Below, piece by piece: positions 26,323-35,624 of a stretch of 64,000 nt of DNA (its first letter is position 1; each line of letters opens with the position of its first letter). The DNA comes from Pseudoalteromonas luteoviolacea (GTDB lineage Bacteria > Pseudomonadota > Gammaproteobacteria > Enterobacterales > Alteromonadaceae). The notes under the pieces are model-generated. The model was not told the origin of the DNA, searched no databases, and worked only from the letters and a program-made list of their open reading frames with translations. The stretch covers positions 1-64,000 of the forward strand of contig NZ_JAKFZS010000024.1 of the NCBI RefSeq assembly GCF_021654285.1, in the 5' to 3' direction. Position numbers and translations under genes: made by a program.

Positions 26323-27420
26323 GTGGATAAATACGCAGATATCAGACCATATAATGATGATGAAGTGCCCGCAGCCCTAGCGAGGTTATTGGCCGATGAG
26401 CAATTTTTAGATGTGATTGCCGAGCATAACTTACCAAAGTGGCTTGCAGCCTTTTCTGCGATTAGCAGACCTTTGGTGAAGGCAAAACTAAAGTCTAAAT
26501 GGAAGACGGTTAATAATGTTGACGCTGTACAAAATGAGGTGGCGCAGTACTTATCTATGTTGGTTGAGCGTACCACGTCAAAAGTAACCTATTCGGGACT
26601 CGACCGTTTAGATAAAGACGCTGCGTATTTATTTATCTCAAATCACCGAGATATTGTACTCGACCCAGCATTGGTAAATTGGGGATTGCACCAGAATAAT
26701 TTGCCGACAGTGCGTATCGCGATTGGCGATAACTTGTTGCAAGTACCCTATATCACTGAGCTGATGCGTTTAAACAAGAGTTTCATTGTTAAACGTTCAG
26801 CAAAAGCGCCAAAAGAAATGCTCAAAGCGCTATCTCAGTTGTCTGGTTATATCTATGATTCATTGCAATCAGGTAATTCTATTTGGATTGCGCAAAAAGA
26901 AGGCCGTGCCAAAGATGGCATTGATTATACCGATCCTGCCTTGCTGAAAATGTTGCAGTTGCAAGGGCGACGTTTGAAAGAGCCATTTGCTGATTATGTG
27001 CGCAAACTTAAAGTGGTACCTGTTTCTATCTCTTATCAATATGAGCCATGTGCGTTAGCTAAAGCCAAGGAGCTTTACCATAAACAGCAATTTGGTGAAT
27101 ATCAAAAGGAAGAAGGCGAAGACATCAAGAGCATCATTGATGGCTTTAGTGCAGACAAAGGAAACGTGCACGTTGCATTTGGTACGCCGATTGAGGATGA
27201 TTTTGACACCCCTGAGGAGCTGGCGCAGATCATCGATAAGCAAATTATTGATAATTACTATCTGCATTCAAGCAATTATTTAGCGGCGGGCGATAAAACA
27301 AACAGCAGCAGTGAAGAAACAGCGCGCTTTAATCAAAGTATTGAAACGCTGCCAAATGAACTAAAAGAGTTTGTTTTGTCTATGTATGCGCAGCCTGTGA
27401 AGCGAAAATCGACAATATAA
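26323..27420 (+). CDS. 1-acylglycerol-3-phosphate acyltransferase family protein
   Basis: A membrane-associated acyltransferase of 365 residues in the PlsC/PlsB-like family. I choose GTG at 26323 (product starts MDKYADIRPYN) because the upstream part of the frame opens only with a TTG in a T-run with no ribosome site. Motif I is SNHRDIVLDPALVN (catalytic His-Asp), and the glycerol-phosphate-binding motif is KEGRAKDG. There is no clear transmembrane helix, which is common in this subgroup. It could act in phospholipid or ornithine-lipid synthesis; the acceptor is unknown. It stands downstream of the metal operon with 94 bases between, and is followed by a terminator. Confidence 0.85.
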   Translation: MDKYADIRPYNDDEVPAALARLLADEQFLDVIAEHNLPKWLAAFSAISRPLVKAKLKSKWKTVNNVDAVQNEVAQYLSMLVERTTSKVTYSGLDRLDKDAAYLFISNHRDIVLDPALVNWGLHQNNLPTVRIAIGDNLLQVPYITELMRLNKSFIVKRSAKAPKEMLKALSQLSGYIYDSLQSGNSIWIAQKEGRAKDGIDYTDPALLKMLQLQGRRLKEPFADYVRKLKVVPVSISYQYEPCALAKAKELYHKQQFGEYQKEEGEDIKSIIDGFSADKGNVHVAFGTPIEDDFDTPEELAQIIDKQIIDNYYLHSSNYLAAGDKTNSSSEETARFNQSIETLPNELKEFVLSMYAQPVKRKSTI

Positions 27421-27442
27421 ACGATAGCTAAATACGACTGAT

Positions 27443-27480
27443 AAGCCCATGGGACTATGTTCTGTGGGTTTTTTATTTTT
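27443..27480 (+). terminator. terminator of the acyltransferase gene
   Basis: A short imperfect stem (AAGCCCA / TGTGGGTT) is followed by a long T-rich run (TTTTTTATTTTT), 23 bases after the stop. Confidence 0.65.
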
Positions 27481-27526
27481 CTAACTGCGGTAACGCAAAG
27501 GAATAAGTGGGCGGTTCGATAGGTAT

Positions 27527-27718
27527 GAAAGGTGTCCCCGGCTGCGTGGATGCGGATATAAGTCCTTGAACCCTAAGGTTCAAGGCGGAAGGCAACAACC
27601 CACCGTAGGCTTCTCGGTACATGCCAAGCTTGCGCAAAAGTGGATAAACTGCATTCCTAAAAAAAGTTTATCGGCTCAGGGACATAATCCACGGTCCAGC
27701 GAGCTAGGGAACACCTTC
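27527..27718 (-). ncRNA. ssrS: 6S RNA
   Basis: A regulatory RNA that mimics an open promoter and sequesters sigma70 RNA polymerase in stationary phase. Read on the minus strand, the segment holds the signature words of gammaproteobacterial 6S RNA in the right order: CCCTGAGCCGATA, then CCGAGAAGCCT, then CCTTGAACC facing GGTTCAAGG. The 5' AAGGTGTTCCC pairs with the 3' GGGGACACCTT to close the molecule at about 190 nt. A TATACT -10 box lies just upstream. The ends are estimated from pairing. It sits beside ygfB as in E. coli, but zapA and fau, its usual neighbours, are missing. Confidence 0.93.
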
Positions 27719-27985
27719 AGTATATAAGACAACATCGAATGCTTAAACCTTAAAATGAAAAAATCTTACTTATTTGCTGGCTAATTCACCTGCTGAGTAT
27801 TGTCTGTGCAGCTTTTGCTTTTTTTCCATACACAGCAGATATCCACTTTATAAATTGAGTAAACCAATACGGTATTTTAGCCCAGCCAAAGACGGGTTTT
27901 TTCCAGCAGAATAAGACAATGCATTGTAGTTGCTATACTTCGAGTGGTAGCATTAACCTTATCAAGTGAATGAGAATTAAGCCTT

Positions 27986-28549
27986 ATGATCGAATTAAAA
28001 GATTACCAACAAGCCCAGTTATTACTCGAAAAACACGGCATCTTTGTCGCACCAGCAGAAGTGCATGGCACCATCAGCGGTATTTTAGCCTGTGGATTGA
28101 GTATTGATGACAAAGAATACCTAGGTTTACTCAGCGATGTATTCAACGATGGCCAAGCATTTGGCGTTGAACTTAAAGACTTTTTAGCTGAGTTATACAA
28201 GCTTGTGGTAGAGCGCTTTAACGATCCTGAACACACCTTTGAAGTGTACTTACCCAATGATGATGAAGCACTTATCGACCAAGCCAATGCCTTAGTATCT
28301 TGGGTATCTGGGTTTTTACTTGGATTTGGCTTAAAGCAAAAAGATTACGGCAAGCTGTCAGCTGATGTAAAAGAAGTGATCAGCGACTTCAGCGAGATCA
28401 CTCGCCTTGATACGCATTTCGATGATACAGAGGAAGACCAACAAGCGTTCCACGAAGTGGTCGAGTATATTCGAGTTTCTGCGCTATTATGCTTTGCGGA
28501 GATGGGCCGAGAGCAAGGAAATGGCGCGACATCAAAAACAGTGCATTAA
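27986..28549 (+). CDS. ygfB: UPF0149 family protein YgfB
   Basis: A 187-residue cytoplasmic all-helical protein of the YecA/YgfB (UPF0149) family. Typical features are HGTISGILACGL near residue 27 and WVSGFLLGFGL near 105, and an acidic C-terminal third. In Pseudomonas a YgfB homologue modulates peptidoglycan-recycling genes; no general function is fixed. It is the first gene of the ygfB-pepP-ubiH-ubiI cluster; pepP starts 2 bases after its stop. The 265 bases between it and the 6S RNA hold no zapA. Confidence 0.93.
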   Translation: MIELKDYQQAQLLLEKHGIFVAPAEVHGTISGILACGLSIDDKEYLGLLSDVFNDGQAFGVELKDFLAELYKLVVERFNDPEHTFEVYLPNDDEALIDQANALVSWVSGFLLGFGLKQKDYGKLSADVKEVISDFSEITRLDTHFDDTEEDQQAFHEVVEYIRVSALLCFAEMGREQGNGATSKTVH

Positions 28550-28551
28550 TT

Positions 28552-29865
28552 ATGATAAAAAATGAAGAGTTTGTAGCACGTCGCGCGCGACTGCTAAACA
28601 ACCTGGATAATAACTCAGTTGCCATTATTCCGGCGGCGGCTGAAATTACACGTAGTCGTGATACCGAGTTTCCATTTCGCCAAGACAGTGATTTCTTTTA
28701 CCTAACCGGCTTTAAAGAGCCGGATGCGGTACTTGTGCTGAGCAAAGACAAAGCAGGTAAGGGGCTGAGCGCCTTGTTTTGTCGTAACAAAGATAAGTTG
28801 GCTGAAATTTGGCACGGCAGGCGCGTTGGCTTTGAGCAAGCGAAAACCTTGTTTGCCATGGATGACACCCATGCACTGACAGAGCTTGATGATGAACTGT
28901 TAAGTTTAGTGAATGGCACCGCGACACTGTATTTTGGCCAAGGCACTTATCCAGATTTTGATGATAAAGTGTGGCGATTACTGAGCACGCTGCGCGGCGC
29001 ACCTAAAAAAGGTTACAGAGCCCCAGAGACCATTAAAGATATTCGTCCGCTCGTACATGAAATGCGTCTGTTTAAATCCGCAGACGAAATCGCTGTAATG
29101 CGCAAAGCCGCAAAGATCAGTGCACAAGCGCATATTCGCGCGATGCAGTTTGCCAAGGCGGATGCCACTGAGTATCAATTAGAAGCTGAAATTCATCACC
29201 ACTACGCGATGAATGGAGCGAGATACCCAGCGTATGGCACCATTGTTGGCTCAGGCAATAACGCCAACATATTACACTACACTGAAAACAGTGATGTATT
29301 AACGCAGGGCGATTTGATCTTGATCGACTCAGGCTGTGAATTGGAAGGGTATGCTGCGGACATTACACGTACTTTTCCTGTCAGCGGGCAGTTTAGTGAA
29401 GCACAGACAGAGATTTATAATCTGGTATTAAAATCACAGTTGGCTGCATTTGAAGAAGTGAAGCCCGGCGGCACGCTGGTCAAAGCCAATAAGCAGGTTG
29501 TGCGTGTATTAACAGAAGGCTTAATTGAGCTTGGCATTCTCTCTGGCACCTTAGAAGAGCTAATAGAAACACAAGCGTGCAAGGCGTTTTATATGCACGG
29601 AGTGGGCCACTGGCTTGGTTTAGACGTACATGATGTTGGTGAATATAAACTGGATGAGGCAGACAGACCGTTTGAAGCGGGCATGGTATTGACCATAGAG
29701 CCGGGTTTATATTTTGACGAAGATGCTGAAGTACCAGAAAAATACAAAGGCATTGGTGTGCGCATTGAGGATGATTTACTGATCACTCAAGATGGCCATG
29801 AAAACTTAACGGTTGATGTGCCAAAATCTATCGCTGAGATTGAAGCACTGATGCACAAAGCCTAA
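28552..29865 (+). CDS. pepP: Xaa-Pro aminopeptidase P
   Basis: A cytoplasmic metallopeptidase releasing an N-terminal residue that precedes proline. The start at 28552 gives 437 residues, the E. coli length; the frame is open 21 codons upstream inside ygfB. The creatinase-like N-domain is followed by the pita-bread domain with its dinuclear Mn ligands: two Asp in ILIDSGCELEGYAADITR, His in HGVGHWLGLDVHD, Glu in TIEPGLYF and Glu in VRIEDDLLI. All are present. It belongs to the conserved cluster with the two ubiquinone hydroxylases. Confidence 0.96.
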   Translation: MIKNEEFVARRARLLNNLDNNSVAIIPAAAEITRSRDTEFPFRQDSDFFYLTGFKEPDAVLVLSKDKAGKGLSALFCRNKDKLAEIWHGRRVGFEQAKTLFAMDDTHALTELDDELLSLVNGTATLYFGQGTYPDFDDKVWRLLSTLRGAPKKGYRAPETIKDIRPLVHEMRLFKSADEIAVMRKAAKISAQAHIRAMQFAKADATEYQLEAEIHHHYAMNGARYPAYGTIVGSGNNANILHYTENSDVLTQGDLILIDSGCELEGYAADITRTFPVSGQFSEAQTEIYNLVLKSQLAAFEEVKPGGTLVKANKQVVRVLTEGLIELGILSGTLEELIETQACKAFYMHGVGHWLGLDVHDVGEYKLDEADRPFEAGMVLTIEPGLYFDEDAEVPEKYKGIGVRIEDDLLITQDGHENLTVDVPKSIAEIEALMHKA

Positions 29866-29889
29866 CTGCAAGATTTGGGAGTATCAGGC

Positions 29890-31068
29890 TTGCAACAATT
29901 CGACGTCCTTATCGTCGGCGGCGGCATGGCGGGTGCCACTGCTGCCGTCAGTATTAAAAAACAAATTCCCGATTGCCGTATTGCGGTGGTAGAAGCGTTC
30001 GCTCCGAAAGCTAACAGCCACCCTAGTTTTGACGATCGCAGTATCGCTTTGGCTGAGCAATCTGTTGATTACCTGAGCAAACTGAATCTATTCAATAAAA
30101 CATGGTCATTCGCTGAGCGGATCTCGCAGGTCAACGTGTCTGATAGAGGGCACTTTGGAAAAGCCTCCATCACACCTGAGGAATATCAAGTTGATGCGCT
30201 TGGCTATGTGGTTGAGGTAAATCCATATGGTCAGTTTTTACATCAGCAATTACAAAGCCAAGATATCACCTTGTTTTGTCCTGCAAAGGTCAAAGCTGTC
30301 ACGCAGCACACCGAGTATGTTGAAGTTGAACTCGATGCGGAGCAATCACCTGTTTTACAAGCAAGGCTCTTGGTAATAGCAGATGGCGCGCACTCGCCTA
30401 CTCGAGGATTGTTAAATCTAGAGTTTGATAGTTTTCCCTATGAGCAAGGGGCGTTAATTGCCAATGTGAAAGTGTCACCGGGTCATCAGGGGAAAGCGTT
30501 TGAGCGTTTTACATCGCAAGGGCCCATCGCACTGTTACCCATGAGTGACGAGCGCTTTTCTGTTGCCTGGTGTATGAACAAAGATGCCTTGGAAGAGGTG
30601 CTCGCACTTGATGACAGCGCCTTCTTAGCACGATTACAGCAAGAATTTGGTTACCGAGGTGGGTTGTTTGAAGCCGTTGGTAAGCGCAGTCGCTATCCAT
30701 TGGTGCATGGGCGGATCTCTAGTGTTGTGCACCACCGCGTGGTGGTCATCGGTAATGCCGCGCACGCCATTCACCCCATTGCGGGGCAAGGTTTTAACTT
30801 GGGTATGCGCGATATTCAATGTTTAGTATCGCAACTACAATCCTCGGACATTGCAACCTGGGGCGGTCATGCATTTACGCAGGCGTATAAGGTCGCCAGA
30901 GATAGCGATATTGGTCGAGTGATGACACTCACTGACGCTCTGGTACGACTCTTTTCTAATGAATCCCGCAGCGTGGCGTTTGGACGCAGCTGTGGCCTGA
31001 TGATGATCAGTCTCTTCCCTAATTTAAAAGCACCATTGGCCAGACAGCTAATGGGTCGAGTGCAATAA
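29890..31068 (+). CDS. ubiH: 2-octaprenyl-6-methoxyphenol hydroxylase UbiH
   Basis: An FAD-dependent aromatic hydroxylase of ubiquinone biosynthesis. The TTG at 29890 is the best start: GGGAG at 29877-29881 is 8 bases upstream and the product begins directly with the FAD-binding strand (MQQFDVLIVGGGMAG). The DG motif is LVIADGAHSPTRG and the second FAD motif is GNAAHAIHPIAGQGFNLGMRD. About 392 residues. It differs from UbiI next to it in gene order (pepP-ubiH-ubiI is conserved) rather than by any single residue, so the two names rest partly on synteny. Confidence 0.9.
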   Translation: MQQFDVLIVGGGMAGATAAVSIKKQIPDCRIAVVEAFAPKANSHPSFDDRSIALAEQSVDYLSKLNLFNKTWSFAERISQVNVSDRGHFGKASITPEEYQVDALGYVVEVNPYGQFLHQQLQSQDITLFCPAKVKAVTQHTEYVEVELDAEQSPVLQARLLVIADGAHSPTRGLLNLEFDSFPYEQGALIANVKVSPGHQGKAFERFTSQGPIALLPMSDERFSVAWCMNKDALEEVLALDDSAFLARLQQEFGYRGGLFEAVGKRSRYPLVHGRISSVVHHRVVVIGNAAHAIHPIAGQGFNLGMRDIQCLVSQLQSSDIATWGGHAFTQAYKVARDSDIGRVMTLTDALVRLFSNESRSVAFGRSCGLMMISLFPNLKAPLARQLMGRVQ

Positions 31069-31079
31069 AAGGAGCTCTC

Positions 31080-32246
31080 ATGCAGCAAGTGCAAGTATGT
31101 ATTGTTGGCGGTGGCTGTGTCGGTTTAACGTTGGCTCTTGGACTAGCACAGCAAGATGTGTCGGTCATGGTGTTAGATGCGGGCAGTGCACCTAAGCCAT
31201 TGGCTGAGGACTACAGCATGCGTGTCAGTGCAATTAGTTTGGCCAGTCAGCAGCTATTTGAATCGCTAGATGTATGGCAGGACATTTTTGCCAGTCGCGC
31301 TACACCTTATACCGCGATGGACGTCAGAGATGCAGATAGCTTTGGTAAAATCGCCTTTGACGCGCAGTCTTTGCAGCTACCACAACTAGGTCACATTATC
31401 GAAAACGATGGGATCCGCTATGCGCTCTACAATAAATTGCAGGCTTTTGACAATGTCACTTTGGCATTTGAAAGCCGTTATCAAGCCATTCATCAAACCG
31501 AAACGGATGTGTTGATCACGTTGGACTCAGGCATGCCCGTGATGAGTAAACTGCTGGTGGCAGCAGATGGCGCGAATTCAGGTGTACGCAAATTATTTGA
31601 TATGCCGCTGAGCTTTTGGGATTACGATCACCATGCCATTGTGGCGACAGTAAAAACAGATTGCACACATCTGCACACCGCCCGTCAGGTCTTTTTACCT
31701 ACTGGCCCATTGGCGTTTTTACCACTGGCTGAAGAAAATATGCATTCTATCGTATGGTCTACGTCTCCTGAGCATGCTGAGCAGTTAATGGCGCAAAGTC
31801 CTAGTGAGTTCAATAAGTCATTATCTACGGCCATTGATATGCAATGTGGCTTGTGTGAAGTGCAAAGTGAGCGAGCGGTATTTCCATTGACCATGCGTTA
31901 TGCCCAGCAGTGGCTCAAAGGTCGCGTGGTGTTAATGGGCGACGCTGCGCACACCATTCACCCACTGGCAGGGCTTGGCATGAATTTAGGCCTAAAGGAT
32001 GCGGCGCATCTGATCACAGCTCTGGGTGAGCAAAGCCAAGAATTCGCCGCGCATAAAGTGCTGCGAGAATATGAGCGAGCGCGCAAGCTTGATGCGCAAA
32101 AACACATCGCGATGATGCAGGGCCTAAAAGATTTATTTGAAGGTGCCCATCCGGCTAAAAAGCTGATCCGCGGCTTAGGATTGAGCTTAGTAGATAATCT
32201 AGGCCCAATTAAAAGCTTGTTTGTAAAGCAAGCAGTCGGGCAATAG
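31080..32246 (+). CDS. ubiI: ubiquinone C5-hydroxylase UbiI (VisC)
   Basis: A second FAD monooxygenase of ubiquinone biosynthesis, 388 residues, hydroxylating carbon 5 of the ring by homology to E. coli UbiI. The FAD site is CIVGGGCVGLTLALGLA, with AADGANSGVRKLF as the DG motif and MGDAAHTIHPLAGLGMNLG as the C-terminal FAD motif. AGGAG precedes the ATG. It is 11 bases after ubiH in the same operon and ends 2 bases before the convergent LysR gene. Confidence 0.92.
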   Translation: MQQVQVCIVGGGCVGLTLALGLAQQDVSVMVLDAGSAPKPLAEDYSMRVSAISLASQQLFESLDVWQDIFASRATPYTAMDVRDADSFGKIAFDAQSLQLPQLGHIIENDGIRYALYNKLQAFDNVTLAFESRYQAIHQTETDVLITLDSGMPVMSKLLVAADGANSGVRKLFDMPLSFWDYDHHAIVATVKTDCTHLHTARQVFLPTGPLAFLPLAEENMHSIVWSTSPEHAEQLMAQSPSEFNKSLSTAIDMQCGLCEVQSERAVFPLTMRYAQQWLKGRVVLMGDAAHTIHPLAGLGMNLGLKDAAHLITALGEQSQEFAAHKVLREYERARKLDAQKHIAMMQGLKDLFEGAHPAKKLIRGLGLSLVDNLGPIKSLFVKQAVGQ

Positions 32247-32248
32247 CG

Positions 32249-33094
32249 CTACGCCAAACGCAGCGCGATAAACTCAGCGAGTTTGTTCACCGCATGGGCA
32301 GACTCCTGAGTATTCTTGATTAAACTGATCCCAATCTCCCCAAGTTTCGGCAGCTCTGGCGTATGCTGCTGATAGGTCAGCTCTGCGGGCACAGTGTTTT
32401 TGGCCAGTACCGTGATCCCTAAGCCTTCTTTAAGCGCAGCGGTTAAACCGGTTAAATCGGCATTGCTGTAGACGATGCGAAAAGAACGCCCGCTTTGCTG
32501 TAGTGCTTCAATGGCACGGCGACGATAAATACAGCCCTCCGGTGCAGCCACTAACGTGATGACTTCTTTTTTTGCGAGGCTTAAGTCACCGACCCAGACC
32601 AGTTGGTCACGCATAAAGATTGGGTGACTGACAGACTCAAGCTCTTCGTTGAGTGCCAATACCAAGTCAAATTGATCTTGTCTTGATACCGAAAGTAAAT
32701 GCTTACTTAGTCTTGATTTCACTTCTAACGCTACATCAGGGTAAAGAGAGACAAAGTCACCAATAATGGCGGGCAGAATGCGTGCGGCAAACTCACTGGG
32801 GATCCCAAGACGTACACGTCCTGTGACACTCTCAGAAGTAAATTGCTGTAAAATAGCATCATTGTATTGCAGCATTTGTTTGGCTTGGGGCAGTAGTAGC
32901 TCGCCATATTGATTAAGCACTTGGCGCTGACCCTGCTTTTTAAACAGCTTACAGCCAAGCAAATCTTCTAAGCGGCGGATCTGTAAACTCACAGCGGGTT
33001 GCGATAAGCCCAGTAGTTCGCCTGCTTTTGCAAAACCTCCGACCTCTACAACCGTGACGAGTGTCCGTAGGCCATCAATTGATAAGTTCTTCAT
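32249..33094 (-). CDS. LysR-family transcriptional regulator
   Basis: A 281-residue LysR-type regulator. The helix-turn-helix is VEVGGFAKAGELLGLSQPAV (about residues 16-35) and the substrate-binding domain begins VRLGIPSEFAARILP. It resembles the LrhA/HexA branch. It is divergent from the GcvT-like gene at 33224 (129 bases between), so that gene is its most likely local target. There is no sign that it is the GcvA activator of the gcv genes. The ligand is unknown. Confidence 0.88.
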   Translation of the reverse strand: MKNLSIDGLRTLVTVVEVGGFAKAGELLGLSQPAVSLQIRRLEDLLGCKLFKKQGQRQVLNQYGELLLPQAKQMLQYNDAILQQFTSESVTGRVRLGIPSEFAARILPAIIGDFVSLYPDVALEVKSRLSKHLLSVSRQDQFDLVLALNEELESVSHPIFMRDQLVWVGDLSLAKKEVITLVAAPEGCIYRRRAIEALQQSGRSFRIVYSNADLTGLTAALKEGLGITVLAKNTVPAELTYQQHTPELPKLGEIGISLIKNTQESAHAVNKLAEFIALRLA

Positions 33095-33223
33095 ATTTAA
33101 AAAAGCTATTTATAAAAGTCGAATACATTAATATTATTTATCAATTGATAAATAATTACAATTTGTTGTTGCCATTCACCCCCCCTATACTTTTGCCTAT
33201 CTTCATTTCACTAAGGTGGTTGT

Positions 33224-33796
33224 ATGACGTTTTCTCCAATAATTTTTGCCAAGCATCGTCAAGGGACGGTACCTGCTGAAAATGCCTACAGTGCATTGGC
33301 CGGTCAGGTGGTATTGGATTTTAGTGGCTTTGAAACAACTCCTTTTCTTAATCAAGAGCTTGGCATTAACTTAAACAAGTTAATTGCGCCGGGTTTAGGC
33401 ATTCAAGGGTCGTTTGCAAATGGCCATCGTTATGCTGTTTATTACTTTAGTGAAACCGCTTATCGCTTCATTTTGGACCAAGACGCAGCACATACATTGC
33501 AAGCGCTGGTTGACCAACATGAGCAGGATTATGACATCGAATTGATGCGCCGTGATGATTTGGCCATTGCACAACTCAGTGGTGCGGCAGCATTTGAATC
33601 ATTGTTAACCCATTTTTCGCTCACACCGGGCTTAGGTATTTCTGATCTGCAGGCTTGCTATGGCAAGCAAAGTGGCGATGTCTTTATCACCACACTATTG
33701 CAAGACGGTGTGCAGCAGCATCAACTCATCGCGCAGCCAGAGCCACTATCACTGTGGCAAAAGAAGTTAAGCGATGCAGGTTTTTGCATTAACTAA
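33224..33796 (+). CDS. diverged partial GcvT-like protein
   Basis: A 190-residue protein that I at first took as an orphan. Its residues 67-123 line up by eye with residues about 95-150 of the GcvT encoded 115 bases downstream: YYFSETAYRFILDQDAA against [17 protein letters not shown], and MRRDDLAIAQLSGAAA against [16 protein letters not shown]. The early segment GQVVLDFSGFETTP likewise matches [12 protein letters not shown] of GcvT. It therefore seems to be a shortened relative of the folate-binding fold lacking the C-terminal barrel. Catalytic residues cannot be judged, and a sarcosine oxidase gamma-like protein is an alternative. AAGGTGG lies before the ATG. Likely regulated by the divergent LysR. 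Confidence 0.55.
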   Translation: MTFSPIIFAKHRQGTVPAENAYSALAGQVVLDFSGFETTPFLNQELGINLNKLIAPGLGIQGSFANGHRYAVYYFSETAYRFILDQDAAHTLQALVDQHEQDYDIELMRRDDLAIAQLSGAAAFESLLTHFSLTPGLGISDLQACYGKQSGDVFITTLLQDGVQQHQLIAQPEPLSLWQKKLSDAGFCIN

Positions 33797-33807
33797 TTCC
33801 GTGCATT

Positions 33808-33826
33808 TGAGCTGATTATCAGCTCA
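33808..33826. other. hairpin upstream of gcvT
   Basis: A perfect 8-bp inverted repeat (TGAGCTGA-TTA-TCAGCTCA) lies between the GcvT-like gene and gcvT. It lacks a T-run, so it is either a weak terminator or a protein-binding dyad in the gcv promoter. Confidence 0.4.
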
Positions 33827-33910
33827 TGATTAACCCCATCGAGACTATGTGCTCGATTATATGTGAGCAACTTAACTTGCTTACATAAACCAAAAAAGTG
33901 AAGGACAAGT

Positions 33911-34993
33911 ATGACTTCTAAAACAGTACTACATGCTAAGCACCTAGAAGCTGGCGCTAAAATGGTTGATTTCCACGGTTGGGAAATGCCAATCAACTAT
34001 GGCTCACAAATCGAAGAGCACCACGCAGTGCGTCAAGATGCAGGTATGTTCGACGTATCTCACATGACCATTGTTGATGTAAAAGGTGCTGACGCACAGG
34101 CGTTTTTACGCAAGCTAGTGGCAAACGATGTTGCTAAGCTAACAGTTGCAGGTAAAGCGCTTTACACAGGCATGTTGAATGAGCAAGGCGGCGTAATTGA
34201 CGACCTTATCATCTACTTCTTCACAGAAACAGATTATCGTTTAGTTGTTAACTCAGCAACGCGTGAAAAAGACCTTGCGCACATCGGCGCAGTCGCGGCT
34301 GACTTTGACGTGACAGTGACTGAGCGTCCAGAGTACGCGATGATTGCCGTTCAAGGTCCAAGTGCAAAAGAAAAAACAGCAACTATCTTAAACGACGAGC
34401 AGCGTGCTGCGGTTGAAGGTATGAAGCCATTCTTTGGTGCGCAAGCTGGAAAACTATTTATTGCAACAACAGGTTACACTGGCGAAGCTGGCTACGAGAT
34501 TGTTGTGCATAACGACGATGCTGCTGAGCTTTGGCAGCAACTGCTAGACGCGGGCGTGCGTCCGGCTGGCTTAGGTGCACGTGATACGCTACGTTTAGAA
34601 GCAGGCATGAACTTGTACGGCTCTGATATGGATGAAACTGTATCTCCACTGGCTGCTAACATGGCTTGGACCATTGCTTGGGAACCAGAAGATCGTGATT
34701 TCATCGGTCGTAAAGTGGTTGAGCAACAACGTGCTGACAAGAGCACTGATAAGCTAGTTGGCTTGGTGCTTGAGAGCAAAGGCGTTTTACGCGGTGGCTC
34801 TAAAGTTATCGTAGAAGGTGGCGAAGGTGTTATCACTTCTGGTACATTCTCTCCGACTTTAGGTTTCAGCGTAGCATTGGCACGTGTACCTCGTTCAACT
34901 GGGGAAACGGCACAAGTTGAAATGCGCAAAAAGCTGGTAGACGTTAAAGTAGTGAAGCCTTGCTTCGTACGCAACGGTAAGTCAGTGATCTAA
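33911..34993 (+). CDS. gcvT: glycine cleavage system T protein
   Basis: Aminomethyltransferase of the glycine cleavage complex: it moves the methylene carbon from aminomethyl-lipoyl GcvH to tetrahydrofolate and frees ammonia. The protein is 360 residues (E. coli 364). Motifs are [23 protein letters not shown], the folate-site region [25 protein letters not shown] and the C-terminal barrel ending [17 protein letters not shown] precedes the ATG. First gene of gcvT-gcvH; codon use is strongly biased as in highly expressed genes. No glycine riboswitch is seen upstream. Confidence 0.97.
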   Translation: MTSKTVLHAKHLEAGAKMVDFHGWEMPINYGSQIEEHHAVRQDAGMFDVSHMTIVDVKGADAQAFLRKLVANDVAKLTVAGKALYTGMLNEQGGVIDDLIIYFFTETDYRLVVNSATREKDLAHIGAVAADFDVTVTERPEYAMIAVQGPSAKEKTATILNDEQRAAVEGMKPFFGAQAGKLFIATTGYTGEAGYEIVVHNDDAAELWQQLLDAGVRPAGLGARDTLRLEAGMNLYGSDMDETVSPLAANMAWTIAWEPEDRDFIGRKVVEQQRADKSTDKLVGLVLESKGVLRGGSKVIVEGGEGVITSGTFSPTLGFSVALARVPRSTGETAQVEMRKKLVDVKVVKPCFVRNGKSVI

Positions 34994-35055
34994 AATCATT
35001 GTAACGAGTAGAATAATGGGCGGTTGCCCAATTAAAACGACCAAAGGAACAAAAA

Positions 35056-35445
35056 ATGAGCAACATTCCTAGCGAGTTAAAATACGCATCTTCACACGAA
35101 TGGGTTCGCGCTGAAGGCGACGGTGTATTCACTGTAGGTATCACTGAGCATGCACAAGAACTTCTAGGCGACATGGTATTTGTTGACCTACCTGATGTGG
35201 ATGACGAAGTAGATGCTGGCGAAGACTGTGCAGTTGCTGAGTCTGTAAAAGCGGCTTCTGATATCTACGCACCAATCACTGGTACTATCGTTGAAATCAA
35301 CGAAGAGCTAGAAGACTCTCCTGAGTCTGTAAACAACGACCCATACGGTGACGGTTGGTTATTCAAAGTGAAGGCGTCTGACGAGTCTGAGCTTGAAAAC
35401 CTACTTGACGCTGAAGGTTATTCAAATTCAATCGACGAAGACTAA
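35056..35445 (+). CDS. gcvH: glycine cleavage system H protein
   Basis: Lipoyl carrier protein of the glycine cleavage system, 129 residues. The lipoylation lysine is K65 within [16 protein letters not shown]. It shuttles the aminomethyl group from GcvP to GcvT and then to lipoamide dehydrogenase. AAAGGAAC precedes the ATG. It lies 62 bases after gcvT and is followed by a strong terminator hairpin before gcvP. Confidence 0.97.
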   Translation: MSNIPSELKYASSHEWVRAEGDGVFTVGITEHAQELLGDMVFVDLPDVDDEVDAGEDCAVAESVKAASDIYAPITGTIVEINEELEDSPESVNNDPYGDGWLFKVKASDESELENLLDAEGYSNSIDED

Positions 35446-35459
35446 TTCGTTGAATGACT

Positions 35460-35486
35460 AAAAGCCCCATTTTTTGGGGCTTTTGT
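35460..35486 (+). terminator. terminator between gcvH and gcvP
   Basis: A perfect 9-bp stem AAAAGCCCC / GGGGCTTTT with a 7-base loop and T-rich tail, 14 bases after the gcvH stop. It probably reduces transcription into gcvP, which has 139 further bases of leader and may carry its own promoter. Confidence 0.85.
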
Positions 35487-35624
35487 TGTTAAATCAAACC
35501 GCTTTGGTTTGGTTTACTCTCAAAGCATTATTTGTGACTGCGTTACCAAGGCCTTTGTCTGGCAACATTGCTAGGCATCAATGCAGGAACACCCATTTTA
35601 TTTGGATCATAGGAATCTGGACTA

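Noticed and set aside
32249-33094. GcvA, the LysR activator of gcv genes
   Set aside because: It is on the far side of another gene with its own divergent promoter and looks closer to the LrhA/HexA branch.
33797-33910. possible glycine riboswitch upstream of gcvT
   Set aside because: The gap is 114 bases, too short for the tandem aptamer, and I find none of the conserved aptamer words. Only a simple 8-bp dyad is present.
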